Positions 37,585 through 48,900 of a stretch of 64,000 nucleotides of DNA are shown in pieces (position 1 is the first letter of the stretch; the number at the start of each line of letters is the position of its first letter). The DNA comes from Climacium dendroides (lineage: Eukaryota; Streptophyta; Bryopsida; Hypnales; Climaciaceae). The stretch is taken from the NCBI GenBank assembly GCA_950106755.1, contig OX467084.1, positions 2,232,001 to 2,296,000 of the forward strand, in the 5' to 3' direction. The position numbers and the translations under genes were made by a program. The notes under the pieces were generated by a model. The model made no database searches. It was not told the origin of the DNA and saw nothing but the letters and a program-made list of their open reading frames with translations.

Positions 37585-37592
37585 TATATAAA
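37585..37592 (+). promoter_or_regulatory. First TATA box of the complete type-Z LTR
   Basis: TATATAAA in ggactatataaagcc, 320 bases upstream of the LTR-encoded ORF and about 285 bases into the LTR. Confidence 0.6.
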
Positions 37593-37904
37593 GCCTGACC
37601 CTGCCCATTTTCAGGTCTCTGGTTTTCACGTGTTGTCGTTTCCTGTCTTAGCGACTTACGTTTTCCCGTTTACCGCGGCAAGGAGGGAAAGTACAAGAGG
37701 GCCCGGTAGTGAGTGAGGGGTGTGAGACGGAGAGATCGCCTCCGGGCACAAGTGGATGAGACATTGAATGCGAGCGGATACGGAACCGTGAGAGACTGAG
37801 AGTGTGAGCGCGCCAGGAGGTTGGTTTGCAAGTGGAGCGGAATATCAGAGTGTAAGCGCTCTCTTGTAGGACCGTAGAGAGCGAAACCGGGTAGAGCTAC
37901 CCTC

Positions 37905-39097
37905 ATGGCGCGGCTGAACCGGAAGAGGCCAGGCTCTAGCACCCCGCCCCCGAGTGAAGTAAAGCTGAGAAAAGTGATTTCGGTCATGCCGACCAAGGAA
38001 CCGGAACAGGGAGAGCTCAGGGAGGATTTATCGTCAATGGGTTGTCAGGGATTATCCTTGAAACCTTGGGGTTTCAAAGACGAGAAGATGGTTAAAGAAC
38101 TCCTGAGTGGCGTATCGAATCAATTCGATAACACCTTGAGAGGGAATCCGGTCCAATGGACCGAGGCTTTGTGGTGGGACGTATACGGATTCCGGCCGGG
38201 AGGACTCGGGCTTGCCAGCCGGAAGGATGATTTTGTCCAGGGCAAGTTCGGAAGTGTTGTAAATCCGAAGGATGACTACGCGGTAGAGAACTGCCTCGAT
38301 GACCGAGAGTGTCGCCTGCTCCAGTTCCTGGTTGGGATCCTCTGCGGAATCCGGGCGGATTGGGAAGTAAGAAGCGGACGCTCGGGGAGATCGCACAATT
38401 AATTGGAGCGGAACGGGACAGTCAGTTGCCGCAACGGGTAGCTGAGAGTATCATCAATCCGGATGAGCTCCGGAAGATGAAGGAGGAAACCAAGCGGCAG
38501 CACGATGAGGTGGATACCCTCAAGGCCGAACTTTTCGCCTTGCTCGAGAACGCCACCGCGACAAAGGAGATGGCAGAGGAAATGAAGAGGCTGGCCGCAG
38601 AGGTGAAGGACGTGCTTGGAGGACCTGGAGCCGCGGTCACCAAGGCGCGCCTATTCGAAGAGGAGGTGCACAAGGACAAGAAGATATCCGGAACCAGGGT
38701 GGTGCACATCTTCACCGATTTTGAGGAGCAGATGGAGAAGCTCCTATCCAAGGCACGGGAATCAGCGGACCGGATCGTCGAGAGCAGCCAGAAATTGATA
38801 GAGGTTCCGATCCGTCTCTCTGAAATTTCTCTTCCGGACTTGTTTCCGGAAGACGCAGCTCACGAACCGGGAAAGGACAAAACGCCCCAGTCCAATAGGG
38901 CACAGAAGAAGACGCCCTCGACCGGACCACAACCGATTAATTTAGACTCCCCGGAAACTAAGGAAGATCACCCGGTTCCACCTACGGATGGGAAACGGAA
39001 CCGGAATCTAAGTGAGGTGTTTGAACAGTTGGAGAGGCCTGACGAGAGCCCTACCATTGGATCCCGAGTGTATGAAACGGAACAAGAAGGGTTGTAA
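37905..39097 (+). pseudogene. LTR-encoded ORF, type-Z copy with central deletion
   Basis: It starts MARLNRKRPGSSTPPP and follows the family through SSMGCQGLSLKPWGFKDEKM, LSNQFDNTLRG-like text, GGLGLASRKDDF and NPKDDYAVENC. At LLQFLV it jumps directly to GILCGIRADWEV. The part holding the VTIT..NTIFG core and the following linker, about 170 residues in the relatives, is missing. A frameshift then leads to the second frame (38309-39097) with ELRKMKEETKRQHDEVD, GGPGAAVTKARLFEEEVHKD, TRVVHIFTDFEEQMEKLLSK and SADRIVESSQKLIE, and a C-terminus unlike the type-X tail. The second half has no stop and is well kept. Confidence 0.7.
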
Positions 39098-39220
39098 AAA
39101 AATAGGATTTATAGAATAGGAACCGGAATAGAATCCGGTTAGGATTTATAGGTAGAACTGGATTGTCAGCGCCTTCAAAGGCGGAAATCATGTATTCACT
39201 TTTTGCTTTTTTGCTTTTTG

Positions 39221-39230
39221 TATATAAAAT
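39221..39230 (+). promoter_or_regulatory. Second TATA box of the complete type-Z LTR, downstream of the ORF
   Basis: TATATAAAAT, 124 bases after the ORF stop, preceded by T-rich ctttttgctttttt. If it drives the genomic RNA, the ORF lies in U3 and has its own promoter at 37585. Confidence 0.55.
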
Positions 39231-39684
39231 AGTCTCTGAGCTGGAGATTGGGGGAGTTCTTTTGGCATTTCCTTGTGTACTTTCCATTGACTTGATTTTG
39301 TGTAATCTTCCCGAGTGTTGGCAGGAGTGTACAGAGTTGGAGTAAGAAGGTAGGTACGGAGGTGTTGGTAGAGTTCTCCCTTTGATGCGTGTTTCCGGTT
39401 CTAAGTACATGTGAGTGGGTTATGAAGAGTTAGAAGTGGATTCCAGTGCCTCAGCAGCTACAGAAGTTTAGTATTCCGGGTAAGAAATCCGTTGATTAGG
39501 CTAGGCGGATAGGGAGGGATTCCTTAGTTGCGCTAGAACTCCTGGGTGGGAAATCCGATCGAGTATCCTGACTCCTGCGAGGTCTTGCCACCGTTGTGGG
39601 TGAACGGAAGAACTTTTGTAGGTGTTGGAACGGACGGGTGCACTTGTAGCCACCTAAATTAGTACGGAACGGATCAGCGTCAAG

Positions 39685-39740
39685 GTCGTTGTAGTATGAG
39701 AGGATCGTACGGGGGGTCTTTGTGTGACCTATGATCCGGA
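39685..39740 (+). other. tRNA-Asp-like relic in the type-Z LTR
   Basis: GTCGTTGTAGTAT equals the first 13 bases of plant tRNA-Asp(GUC) as I recall it. About 40 bases on, GTGACC is followed by gATCCGG, in line with the tRNA's GTGACCCGGG and GATCCCCGG. Equivalent motifs are at 30767, 32163 (plus) and, on the minus strand, at 18245, 27077, 33465, 58852 and 63045. The element primer site also points to tRNA-Asp. Confidence 0.5.
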
Positions 39741-39828
39741 TTGCTGTGAAGGGCCAAACCGGATCCGTGTTAGTTAGGGGATCAATGGATAGGAGAGTGG
39801 GTCTTCAGCCACTATAAGTCACGGAAGG

Positions 39829-39887
39829 AGTGGTGGGCCTACCACTTTCAAAAGCAAGCGGCGAACCCTCTGATGGTAAAACAGAGG
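39829..39887 (+). repeat. Conserved hairpin pair in the type-Z LTR
   Basis: AGTGGT-gggcct-ACCACT is followed by CCTCTG-atggtaaaa-CAGAGG. The pair recurs at 32319-32378 and at about 32757-32817 with similar spacing. It lies about 350-400 bases from the LTR 3' end and would be in the RNA leader. Confidence 0.6.
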
Positions 39888-42822
39888 AAAAACTAAACCG
39901 GGTACGGAAGGGTGGACTGGACCGGATCCACCTAGGAGGGTACTTAGGACCGAAAGTTGCGGAGTCCAGAATTGAGAAGTTAGTCCAAAGACCGTGGAAC
40001 TAGTAAAACCGGAAGTAGGATATAGTCCGGTCGTAGTCTTCCGGTTGGTTTTGGACGTTCTGGTTTTCAGAGGTAGAACCGTAAAGTAGAATTGAAGGGT
40101 TTAATTGGGTTTATCTCCTTGTTAGAGTTAGCTACTTCACAGGATCTCGTAGGTTCGATCTTTACGGTCATTTTGTTATGCTCTAGGGTGATTTTTGTGA
40201 GTATAATAGGGAAATTGCTTACTCTGTGCTGCGACACAAACCTCATCAGAATTTCCGTGAACAGGAACGATGCTGCAGTCTGGGCGGAATTATTTCGGGT
40301 AGCTCGTGCTTCCACCCATTTGGTGGCATAATCCGTCGCCCAGATGATATACTTCTTTCTTCTAGCCGTAACTGGAGAAATGGGACCTATGAAATCTATT
40401 CCCCATTTCTCAAATGGGGCAATAGGCATGATTGGAACGAGTGGCCAATGGTTCCGGAAGGAAGGAGCCCCTATTCGTTGACATTGGTCACAGCTCCCCA
40501 CATGCTTCTTGACGTCCCGGATCAGATATGGCCACCAATATCCGGCTGCTCGGATCCGGTTCACGATGGTGATAGCTGCGAAATGTCCTCGAGAAGGTCC
40601 GGAATGCAAGGCTCGCATTATCTTCTTCTGGTCCTTTGTTTCCACGCATCGCCTTAGCTGATCATCCGCTCCCATTTTGAATAAGGTTCCCTTAATCAAT
40701 GAGTAAGGGCCAACCTTATGGTAGAATATGATTTTCTCCTCCCTATTTAACCCCTCCGGGTATCTTCCGTCTATAAGGAAATCTATGATGTCCTGGTAAT
40801 CCAATCGAGTTCTTTCATGTAGGTGGAACACAGATTCTTCCGGAATTTCCGAAAAGTCATCCGGGAATTCTGTGGAAATGTCTTCAAGTGAAGTCGGTCC
40901 CCTAATTCTAGAGAGGTAGTCCGCATTTGCATTTGACTTTCCGGATTTCACTTTTACTTCATAATTGAATTTTTGGAGCAATAACACCCATCTTGCTATT
41001 TTTCCGAAAAGGTCAGGTTTGTTTACCAGATACTTGAGTGAATCATGATCCGTGTGGAATATTACTCGATACCCAAGCAGGTAATGTCGGAACTTCTTAC
41101 ATGCATAGACCACTGCCAACACCTCCCGCTCCGTGGTGGTGTACTTCCTTTCCGCCAAGCTCATTTGTTTGTTGGAGTAGTAAATGGGGCATTCTCTCTG
41201 GTGACTGTCGTGTTGCCAGAGAATTGCTCCTAAACACCATCTGGAAGCGTCTAGGGTAACATGAAATTCCTTGGTCCAATCCGGTGAAGACAAAATAGGG
41301 GCCTTGACTAACGATGATTTCAAAGTCTCAAAAGCTTCTTGCCGTTCCGCATTCCACAAATACTCAGTATCCCTTTTTAGCAGTTTCGTAAGTGGAGTAG
41401 CTTTCCGGGCATATCCGTCTATAAATCTCCGATAATACCCTACACAACCAAGGAATCCTCGAATCTCTCGTACACAGGTTGGAGCAGAAAGGGTGAGTAT
41501 GGCTTTGACCTTGTCCAGGTCTACCTCTAACCCTTTCCGACTAACCACATGTCCTAAGAGGATTCCGGATTCCATTCCGAAAAAGCACTTTCCGGGGTGC
41601 AGTTTGAGATTTGTCTCCCTGCATCTCTGAAAGGTTTTCCGCAGGTATTCCAGGTGCGCGTCCTTGGAACTGTATATAGCAAAGTCATCGATGAATACCT
41701 CTAGGAAGTGGTGTAGAAAATCCTGGAAGATGTCCATCATGAGTCATTGGAAAGTTCCGGGGGCATTGCATAATCCGAAGGGCATCCGGGTGAATGCAAA
41801 GGTTCCCCATTCCGTCGTGAAGGTGGTCTTCAGCTGGTCTAATAACCGGATGAAAACCTGGTTGCATCCGGAGAAGCCATCGAGAAAGCTCTAACACTCA
41901 TTTCCGGAAACTTGATCAAGAATGATGTCCGTAAAAGGAAGCGGAAAGTAGTCTTTCTGGATTGCATCATTTAATTTCCGGAAGTCTTGGCATACCCGGA
42001 TCTTGATCTTTCCTCCTGGGCCTGGTTTCTTTGGAATGACAACAATGGGTGAAATCCATTCTGAGTTGAAGACAAGGTAAATAAACCCGGCTTCTAACAA
42101 GGCGTCAATTTCCTCCTTCACCATCAGAGAGTATCTTGGGTTTAACCGATGCTGTCGCTGGCGTACCGGAACCGCTCCTTCGATAAGGTCGATCCGGTGT
42201 TCTCCTAGTTCTGCTGGTATCCCACTGGGGTCGGAGGGTGCCCAAGCAAAGACATCGAGATAATCTTCTAGAAGCTTCTTGTATTTAGCTTTCTCCGGAG
42301 CAGACATTGCTTTGTTAACAAAGAAAGTCTTTCTTGTAGTAACACTCACCTCCTCATACTCCACTGGGCTTACTATAGGCTTCCTCCTTTCTGGTTCTGG
42401 TCCATCTTTCTCGTTCCGTAACTCGCTCCAGATGGATCCTTGATTTGTTCGACCCAGTCCTACCGTTGGAAGATTCTCTTTGTTGAGCTGTCGTTTGATC
42501 CATTCGTATGATAACGGAACGCTCATCTCTCCTAATGACCGATCTTCCGGTATTGTTGGTGTCGAGGTTTCTGTTTCTTCCGTCAAAATTTCCAGGATGG
42601 GTTCCGGAAACTCAAAATTTGGTTCCGTAACAGACGTGAAGTAACTAGTTACGGAATCAGAATTCTCCTGATCAGACCAGTCCGTAGTATATCCATCGGA
42701 TTCACTAGTCTCCCCCAAGTGATCAACATGTTTCCAAGGTATTCGTATGGCAGGTTTCCCCACCACGAATTCCTTGGCTCCCCAATCAACCAGCACTCTT
42801 GCTGCATATAACCATGGTCTTC

Positions 42823-43627
42823 CTAATAGCATGGGAAAGGCCTTCCCTTAGATACTCTGATGACTACATAATTTAGCAGATAAGTCTCTTTTCCGATCCG
42901 GGTTGGAATCCGGGCTAGCCTTCCTACTAGATACACTCTTGATTGATCTGCCATCCTCAAGACTTGGTCGGTTTCTTGGAATGTCATATACCCTAGATCA
43001 AAGGCGGTGTCTTCCAACATTAGGTTGACTCCCGATCCGCCATCAATTGGAACCCGGGTGACCGTGCATCCCCCTACTTCGACCTCCAATTTTGGCGCTC
43101 CAAAGTCTTCGATCTAGGAGAAGTTGACTGCGACTGATGGAAGTTTGAATCGCCTAGTTCTTTTCTTCGTCCAAGTGTCTCAGATCAATTTATGATAATT
43201 TGCATTATCATGGAGGAGTTGCCCAAAGGTGACACTAGCTTTCTGATCTTTGATATCTTGCACGATGTCGTACGTATCTAAGTTTGGTATCGGATTGATC
43301 AGAACCGGAACGTCCTCAAACGTAACCTTCTTCTTTCTGGGATCCGGAATCACACCGATATTATCTAGATTCTGTCGGACTTCCGAACTAATGTCAATGG
43401 GAATTGGAAGAGGTCTGACCCCTTTTTCTACTTCTACTGTGGGTCTAATAGGATCCGTTTCTTCCGAGTGATCAGAATCACTCGGATCGGATTCTGGAAT
43501 GGGAGTGCTCACCTGAGGCTTTTCTTTCCGTCTCTGTCTTCTAGTTCTATGCCTATTCCTTTGGTCTTTGGTGGAACTTCGAGTTGACACTCGATGAACG
43601 AGTCTTTCTAAAACTTTTGGAAGTTCC
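42823..43627 (-). pseudogene. Protease and adjoining gag-pol linker of copy A
   Basis: On the minus strand the frame enters from the CACTA insertion as VELPKVLERLVHRVSTRSS. It runs through a charged linker with ESDPSDSDHSEETDPIRP and reaches the retropepsin motif VPIDGGSGVNLML, where the Asp of the D-(S/T)-G-type site is the catalytic residue, followed by RMADQSRVYLVGRLARIPT. Two stops interrupt it, TGA at 43180-43182 after HKLI and TAG near 43117 after VNFS. A one-base frameshift near 42830 separates it from the RT part. Confidence 0.75.
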
Positions 43628-44384
43628 ACCCACTATAAGAAAACTGCGTTTTTGGGGTTGTTTTCCAAAAACATGCAGTTGTTTTTTTAGACATCACTAC
43701 GTCACTTGATTGACAACCAGTGGAGTCTGAATTTTGTGCAATGTCGGAGAAGACGGGCTACGTTTTTAGAAAAACACGTTCACGTCACGAAAAACATGCC
43801 TATTTTGGATGATGTTGAAAAAAACATGACAAAATTTTTCCGGACATCTACAACAACAAGTTAAGTCCACGTCAGCAACTGCGTTTGTTTTCACTGCGTC
43901 AGACGTCGATCCAGTCACTGCTGACTGCGGGTAGACGCTGCCCTAAGCCAAAAAAGGCAGAGAAGGGCAGGTGCTCCCAAGGAAGACCCAATAAAGGGCT
44001 TGGATGAATTGGATGGATGTTTCAAGGTATAGGTGCAGGGCTGATTATGTATTTTTGGGTGTTTCTTATATAGACTTTTATAGTGACCACAACATGTATA
44101 ACAAATTGTAAAATGGATGGGAACATAGTCTACTTCATTCTTAAAAGATGTCAACATAGTTTAAAATTTATTTGGCAAAATTTTCACTAAAAAAATGTAA
44201 TAAAATTACATTTACAAGAGAAAGATGTTTGCAATTATTAATAACATTTGTGGACAACAAAGGTTTGTCAAAGAATGGATGCACTAGGCAAATGATGCTA
44301 ATTGCATCTACAATATCAAACATGGAAGGTTAAATATTTTGCTTTACATTCTTTCACACTCACAGAATTCATCAAATGAATGAC

Positions 44385-45468
44385 TTTTGAAATAATGTGG
44401 TCTTCTTCATTTTTTGGCTTTGGATTCCTTGAATTAGTTTCAAAGGCTTTTTCAAATAAACAAAGTGAACCCTTTTCCCGGGTTTTATCATCCTATACCA
44501 ATTTTTTTTCTGGGTGCATATTTTTTTTGGCTTTCTCTATTTCACTTTTCGATTGAGAATATGCATGTATAGACTAAAGACTTGGCATTTTCTTCCAAGG
44601 CCAAATTGCCATGTACCCTTCATTTTCCCTCTTCCTTGAAAAAAAAATAATGTCACTAGACATGGAGCCCTTTAAAATAATGTAGCCTTCTTCATTTTTT
44701 GGCTTTAGAGTCCTTCAATTAGTTTCAAAATCTTTTTCAAATAAAAAAATTAAAGTGAACCCTTTTCCCGGGTTTTATCATCCTATACCAATTTTTTTTT
44801 GGGGTGCATATTTTTTTTGGCTTTCTCTATTTCACTTTTCGATTGAGAATATGCATGTATAGACTAAAGACTTGGCATTTTCTTCCAAGGCCAAATTGCC
44901 ATGTACCCTTCATTTTCCCTCTTCCTTGAAAAAAAAATAATGCCATTGGACATGGAGCCCTTTGAAATAATGTAGCCTTCTTCATTTTTTGGCTTTAGAG
45001 TCCTTCAATTAGTTTCAAAATCTTTTTCAAATAAAAGAATTAAAGTGAACCGTTTTCCCGGGTTTTACCATCCTATATCATTTTCTTTTCGTTTGCATAT
45101 TTTTTTTGGCTTTCTCTATTTCACTTTTCGATTGAGAATATGCATGTATAGACTAAAGACTTGGCATTTTCTTCCAAGGCCAAATTGCCATGTACCCTTC
45201 ATTTTCCCTCTTCCTTGAAAAAAAAATAATGTCACTGGACATGGAGCCCTTTAAAATAATGTAGCCTTCTTCATTTTTTGGCTTTAGAGTCCTTCAATTA
45301 GTTTCAAAATCTTTTTCAAATAAAAAAATTAAAGTGAACCCTTTTCCCGGGTTTTACCATTCTATACCAATTTTTTTTTTGGTTTGCATATTTTTTTTGG
45401 CTTTCTCTATTTCACTTTTCGATTGAGAATATGCATGTGTAGAATAAAGACATGACATTTTTTTAAAT
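44385..45468. repeat. Tandem array of about 288-bp units in the CACTA element
   Basis: Three full units and a partial fourth start near 44385, 44671, 44961 and 45250. Each carries ataatgtagccttcttc, cccttttcccgggtttta and ttgagaatatgcatgtat. The units are nearly identical, so the array is recent. No gene is seen in it. Confidence 0.9.
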
Positions 45469-45968
45469 TGATTTAATTGTTTTATTTTCCATTATTTTTT
45501 TATATGGATGTCAGTCGTACCTACCTATAGTAGACATCACATGGACTTTTGCATGTCAAATTGATATGTAACATTATTTTTTCTTCATTTCTAACCATAC
45601 CTTTGAGAAACCCTTCTTTCTTAAGTTCATTTTTACAATTTTTTTGTGGACAACTCTTTTCTCTTTTTCTATGGTACAAGAAAAATGTAGAGGCACTTGG
45701 AAGTGAAAATGTCCATGCAAACATGGTGAATTGCTAATGTGGAAGTGGAAATGAACAACAATTTCTCAAACATATCTTACCCTCATAAACATGGAAAATT
45801 AGATGTTATGCTCATTTACAGCATGCATGTCATGCACTAATACTAAACCTGTCAATGAGGATGCCAACTTAGACGTCTCCTGAAATTGTTTTCTTCTCAC
45901 AGAAGACATCTTATGCTACATTCCGCTAGACAAGGCAGCTCTACTTCTGCGATTTCAGTTCTTGAACT

Positions 45969-48900
45969 CTATGCTTCTTCTTCCAATTCTGAAGCTTCCT
46001 TTTCTTCTCTATTGTCCTCCCTTGCTACTGAAACAAAGACGCCACCATCTGCAGCTGCTTGTCTTACGGGATCTAAATCAAGCATCTGCGGTTGGAGCCC
46101 AACAAAGTTTGAGTCCCGACCCACATCTATCACACTAGGAATTGGCTGGTGCACCTCTAATTGCCCACGTCTTCCCCTAACGTCTGTATGGCATACTATT
46201 TTCCAGCCTTGTCTTTCTGGATCATCAGAAAAAAAAACTTGTTGTACATGCAACGGGAATGCAAATGAGTCCGCATACACTCGGCCATCCAAGCGGTTGA
46301 AGTTTGCCATGCTGAAGCCATATTGATCCCTCTTCATGTTTGGAAAGCGAGGATCTTGACTCTGCTGAATCCAATCACACACAAGGATTGTGGTGCAATG
46401 ATTCCTGTAGTCACGCTCTAGAATCTCTTCGATGTAGCCCACGTACTCATTGGTTCTCTCTAGGGGTTGGCCATTGCGAACCCCCCATCGAAGTTGTTGA
46501 GAGAAAGAAGCCACAACACCTGAATCGCGTGTTACTAGTCCAGCTTCTGCACTACGCACGCGCAAGTGCATTCCAAATGCATACATTTGGCGGTGCGCGA
46601 TAGCAAATCTCTGTGGTGGTTGGCTATATTGCACAATATCCAAATGAACATTTTCACCTTCATCTTGAAGCATTTTTACTTTTGTTGTCAACCAATTAGA
46701 GAAAGGAGGCAAGTCAAGCAATTCAATTGGATAATGCACAGCCATTGTAGGGTGTCGTTGCCTGAAGTCCCTTCTAAATATTTCCCTCTCCTGCCATCTT
46801 TGTGTTCTTGCAGCAATGTACTCCCTGCATGCAAGTATACCAAAAATTAGCAAAACTAGTAGAAGAGACGGCTCAGGCGGCTCCTGTCTGCACAGGCGTT
46901 GACATGTATCACCATGTCTGATCTGATGTCCAATTTCTCTATTCTGTGTCATGCCTTATGTCCCCAAATACATCAAAACAGACATCCTCTTTGACAAATG
47001 ACGAGGACATGTTCCTCTGCCTTTGTCTAATACAACATTGACCTGAACAACAAAGGACCTACTGTATGAAAAGGTCATGGACTGCATGATCCCAAGATGC
47101 TTATAGAAGCTACATATATTTTGACTTTGGGAGACAAAGAATTCGTCACACTCACTAGCGCCATTCTTCGAGACATGCTGCATTGTCTAAGACAAAAGCA
47201 TGTGCGAAGCCACGAAACTGATCGGACATCTTACGCTTCCGCTTGCAATTTGAACGCAGAATTTCATCATTCATGGTTGCATCCTCATCTGGGTCCCATA
47301 CGCGATGGGATGTTCCTCTATATTGTCTCATGTACTCTGTGCAAAAACCAAGTGTGTCCTCCATTTGGTACCCTTCTGCAATGCTACCTTCAGGATGCGC
47401 AAATGTTCTTACATAATCCTTCAATGTCTTCATGTAGCGCTCAATAGGGTACATCCACCTGCAATGAACTGGGCCACATTTGAACAACTGTTGAACCAAA
47501 TGTGTCAGAAGGTGAGTCATGATGTTTAGAAACGTTGTTGGGAACTCCTTCTCCAACACGCAAGTGGCCATGACAACATCGCGCATCATTTCCTCCTCAT
47601 CAGCTTCATGTACCTCTTTGGCACAGAGGCGCTGGAAAACTCTACTCATTTTGATTATAGCCAAACGCACGGTTTCATCCAAGACACCACGAACCGCTAG
47701 GGGAAGGATCTACCAATGACATTGCACACATACACAATAATCAGTTTAGATTATGACCAGGGGCAGTGTAGGACAATGATAGAAGTCATTAGGCATTAGC
47801 CCTAACATGCACGAGCATTAGAATCAAAAACATTGGTACCCACGTCAATTGTAATGTTTGAGCAGATCCAGCTACGTGTTTATTTTGACATCACATTTGT
47901 GAGAGTGGTGTCATTTGGTATGTTTGAAGGAACATACTTTTGGATTCTGAGAGTAAAATCTATTTTTTGCGCAATGACCACTTTATCAAAATTTCCAACA
48001 AGAGAGCTTTTTCAAGGTACCTGCTGCATTAGTACATGATAATCATGTGTCTTCATGTATTGTAATTTTCCGTCCACCAAGCGCTTGTAAATGCTTCCCA
48101 CATAGTTTGTGGGAGTTCTAATGTTCGATACAATTGCAATGAACTCCCTTCGTTCGTTAGGATTCAAGATGAATGGGGCATGTGGCATATAGAATTGGTC
48201 TTGCTGTCTTTGTGGGGCTTGCAACCAAATCTCTTCCCGAATGCCTAGGTCCTCAACATCCCTCCGACTTCCTGGACTATCATTCATTCCAAGTAAAGTC
48301 TTGACAATGTTTTCACACAAGTTCTTCTCACAATGCATGGGATCAAGGACGTGGCGTTCCAACAAGTTCTGCAATCACAGACGTAATAATTCAACGCAAA
48401 CATTTGTCAGTGAACTTACATTACAAAGCAACCTAAACTTACAGTTCAAATGCTCATGTCCAAACAATAGCCTCCAATGACGTCCATTCCAGCACTCTCT
48501 GTGACATCATACTAGATTAGACATGCCACATACAACATGTGCATGTCTACACTTGTTGCATGCGTCATCTACCTTGACGTCCTCAGCGTACAAAACATGT
48601 TAGAGACTTTATGTTTTACCTTCCAACAATCAAACTCATAGAAAGCACTCAAACGCTTCACCCTAGTTGTATGCACTGGATCATCAGGTCCATTCTCTTT
48701 TCCGCCCATATCCAAGTATGATTGTCGCCATGCTGCATAGCGAATGACATCTTGCCCCGACATGATCCTTGGCACGCAACGGTGCTCCACCTTGCCATTA
48801 AATCTTCTATTCCGTCGATAAGGGTGGTTGCGAGGTAAATAACGACGGGCTCCACCATATACAATCTTCGAACCCCTTGTGCGTCCATTATGGAGCACAT

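Larger units (their letters stand above)
37301..40236 (+). mobile_element. Complete type-Z solo LTR inside integrase, 2,936 bp
   Basis: It starts TGTGACAACTCATATTTT and ends CTGTGCTGCGACA, flanked by a perfect target duplication CAAAC (37296-37300 and 40237-40241). Removing it rejoins the integrase frame of copy A. It holds a TATA box at 37585, the ORF at 37905-39097, a second TATA at 39221, the tRNA-Asp-like motif at 39685 and the paired hairpins at 39829-39887. No internal retrotransposon sequence is present. Confidence 0.9.
36667..42832 (-). pseudogene. pol: reverse transcriptase, RNase H and integrase of copy A, split by an LTR insertion
   Basis: The polyprotein copies the element RNA and inserts the DNA. 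On the minus strand, from 42832: an RT N-terminal part with GRPWLYAARVLVDWG, RVCQDFRKLNDAIQKDYFPL, SFLDGFSG and MPFGLCNAPGTFQ, then the RT active site as VFIDDFAIYS. RNase H follows with VTLDASRWCLGA, TTTEREVLAVVYA and HTDHDSLKYL. Integrase has the zinc-binding end, HVGSCDQCQR, then WGIDFIGPIS and WATDYATKWVEA. The type-Z LTR (37301-40236) interrupts it after ILMRF. It resumes as FGHPLELVSDRGLHF, TPYNPRANGLTERANG and ends LEDL at 36667. Stops lie after NEC (TAG at 41891) and TFQ (TGA near 41744), and a one-base frameshift near 42830 separates it from the protease. No chromodomain is seen. Confidence 0.88.
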
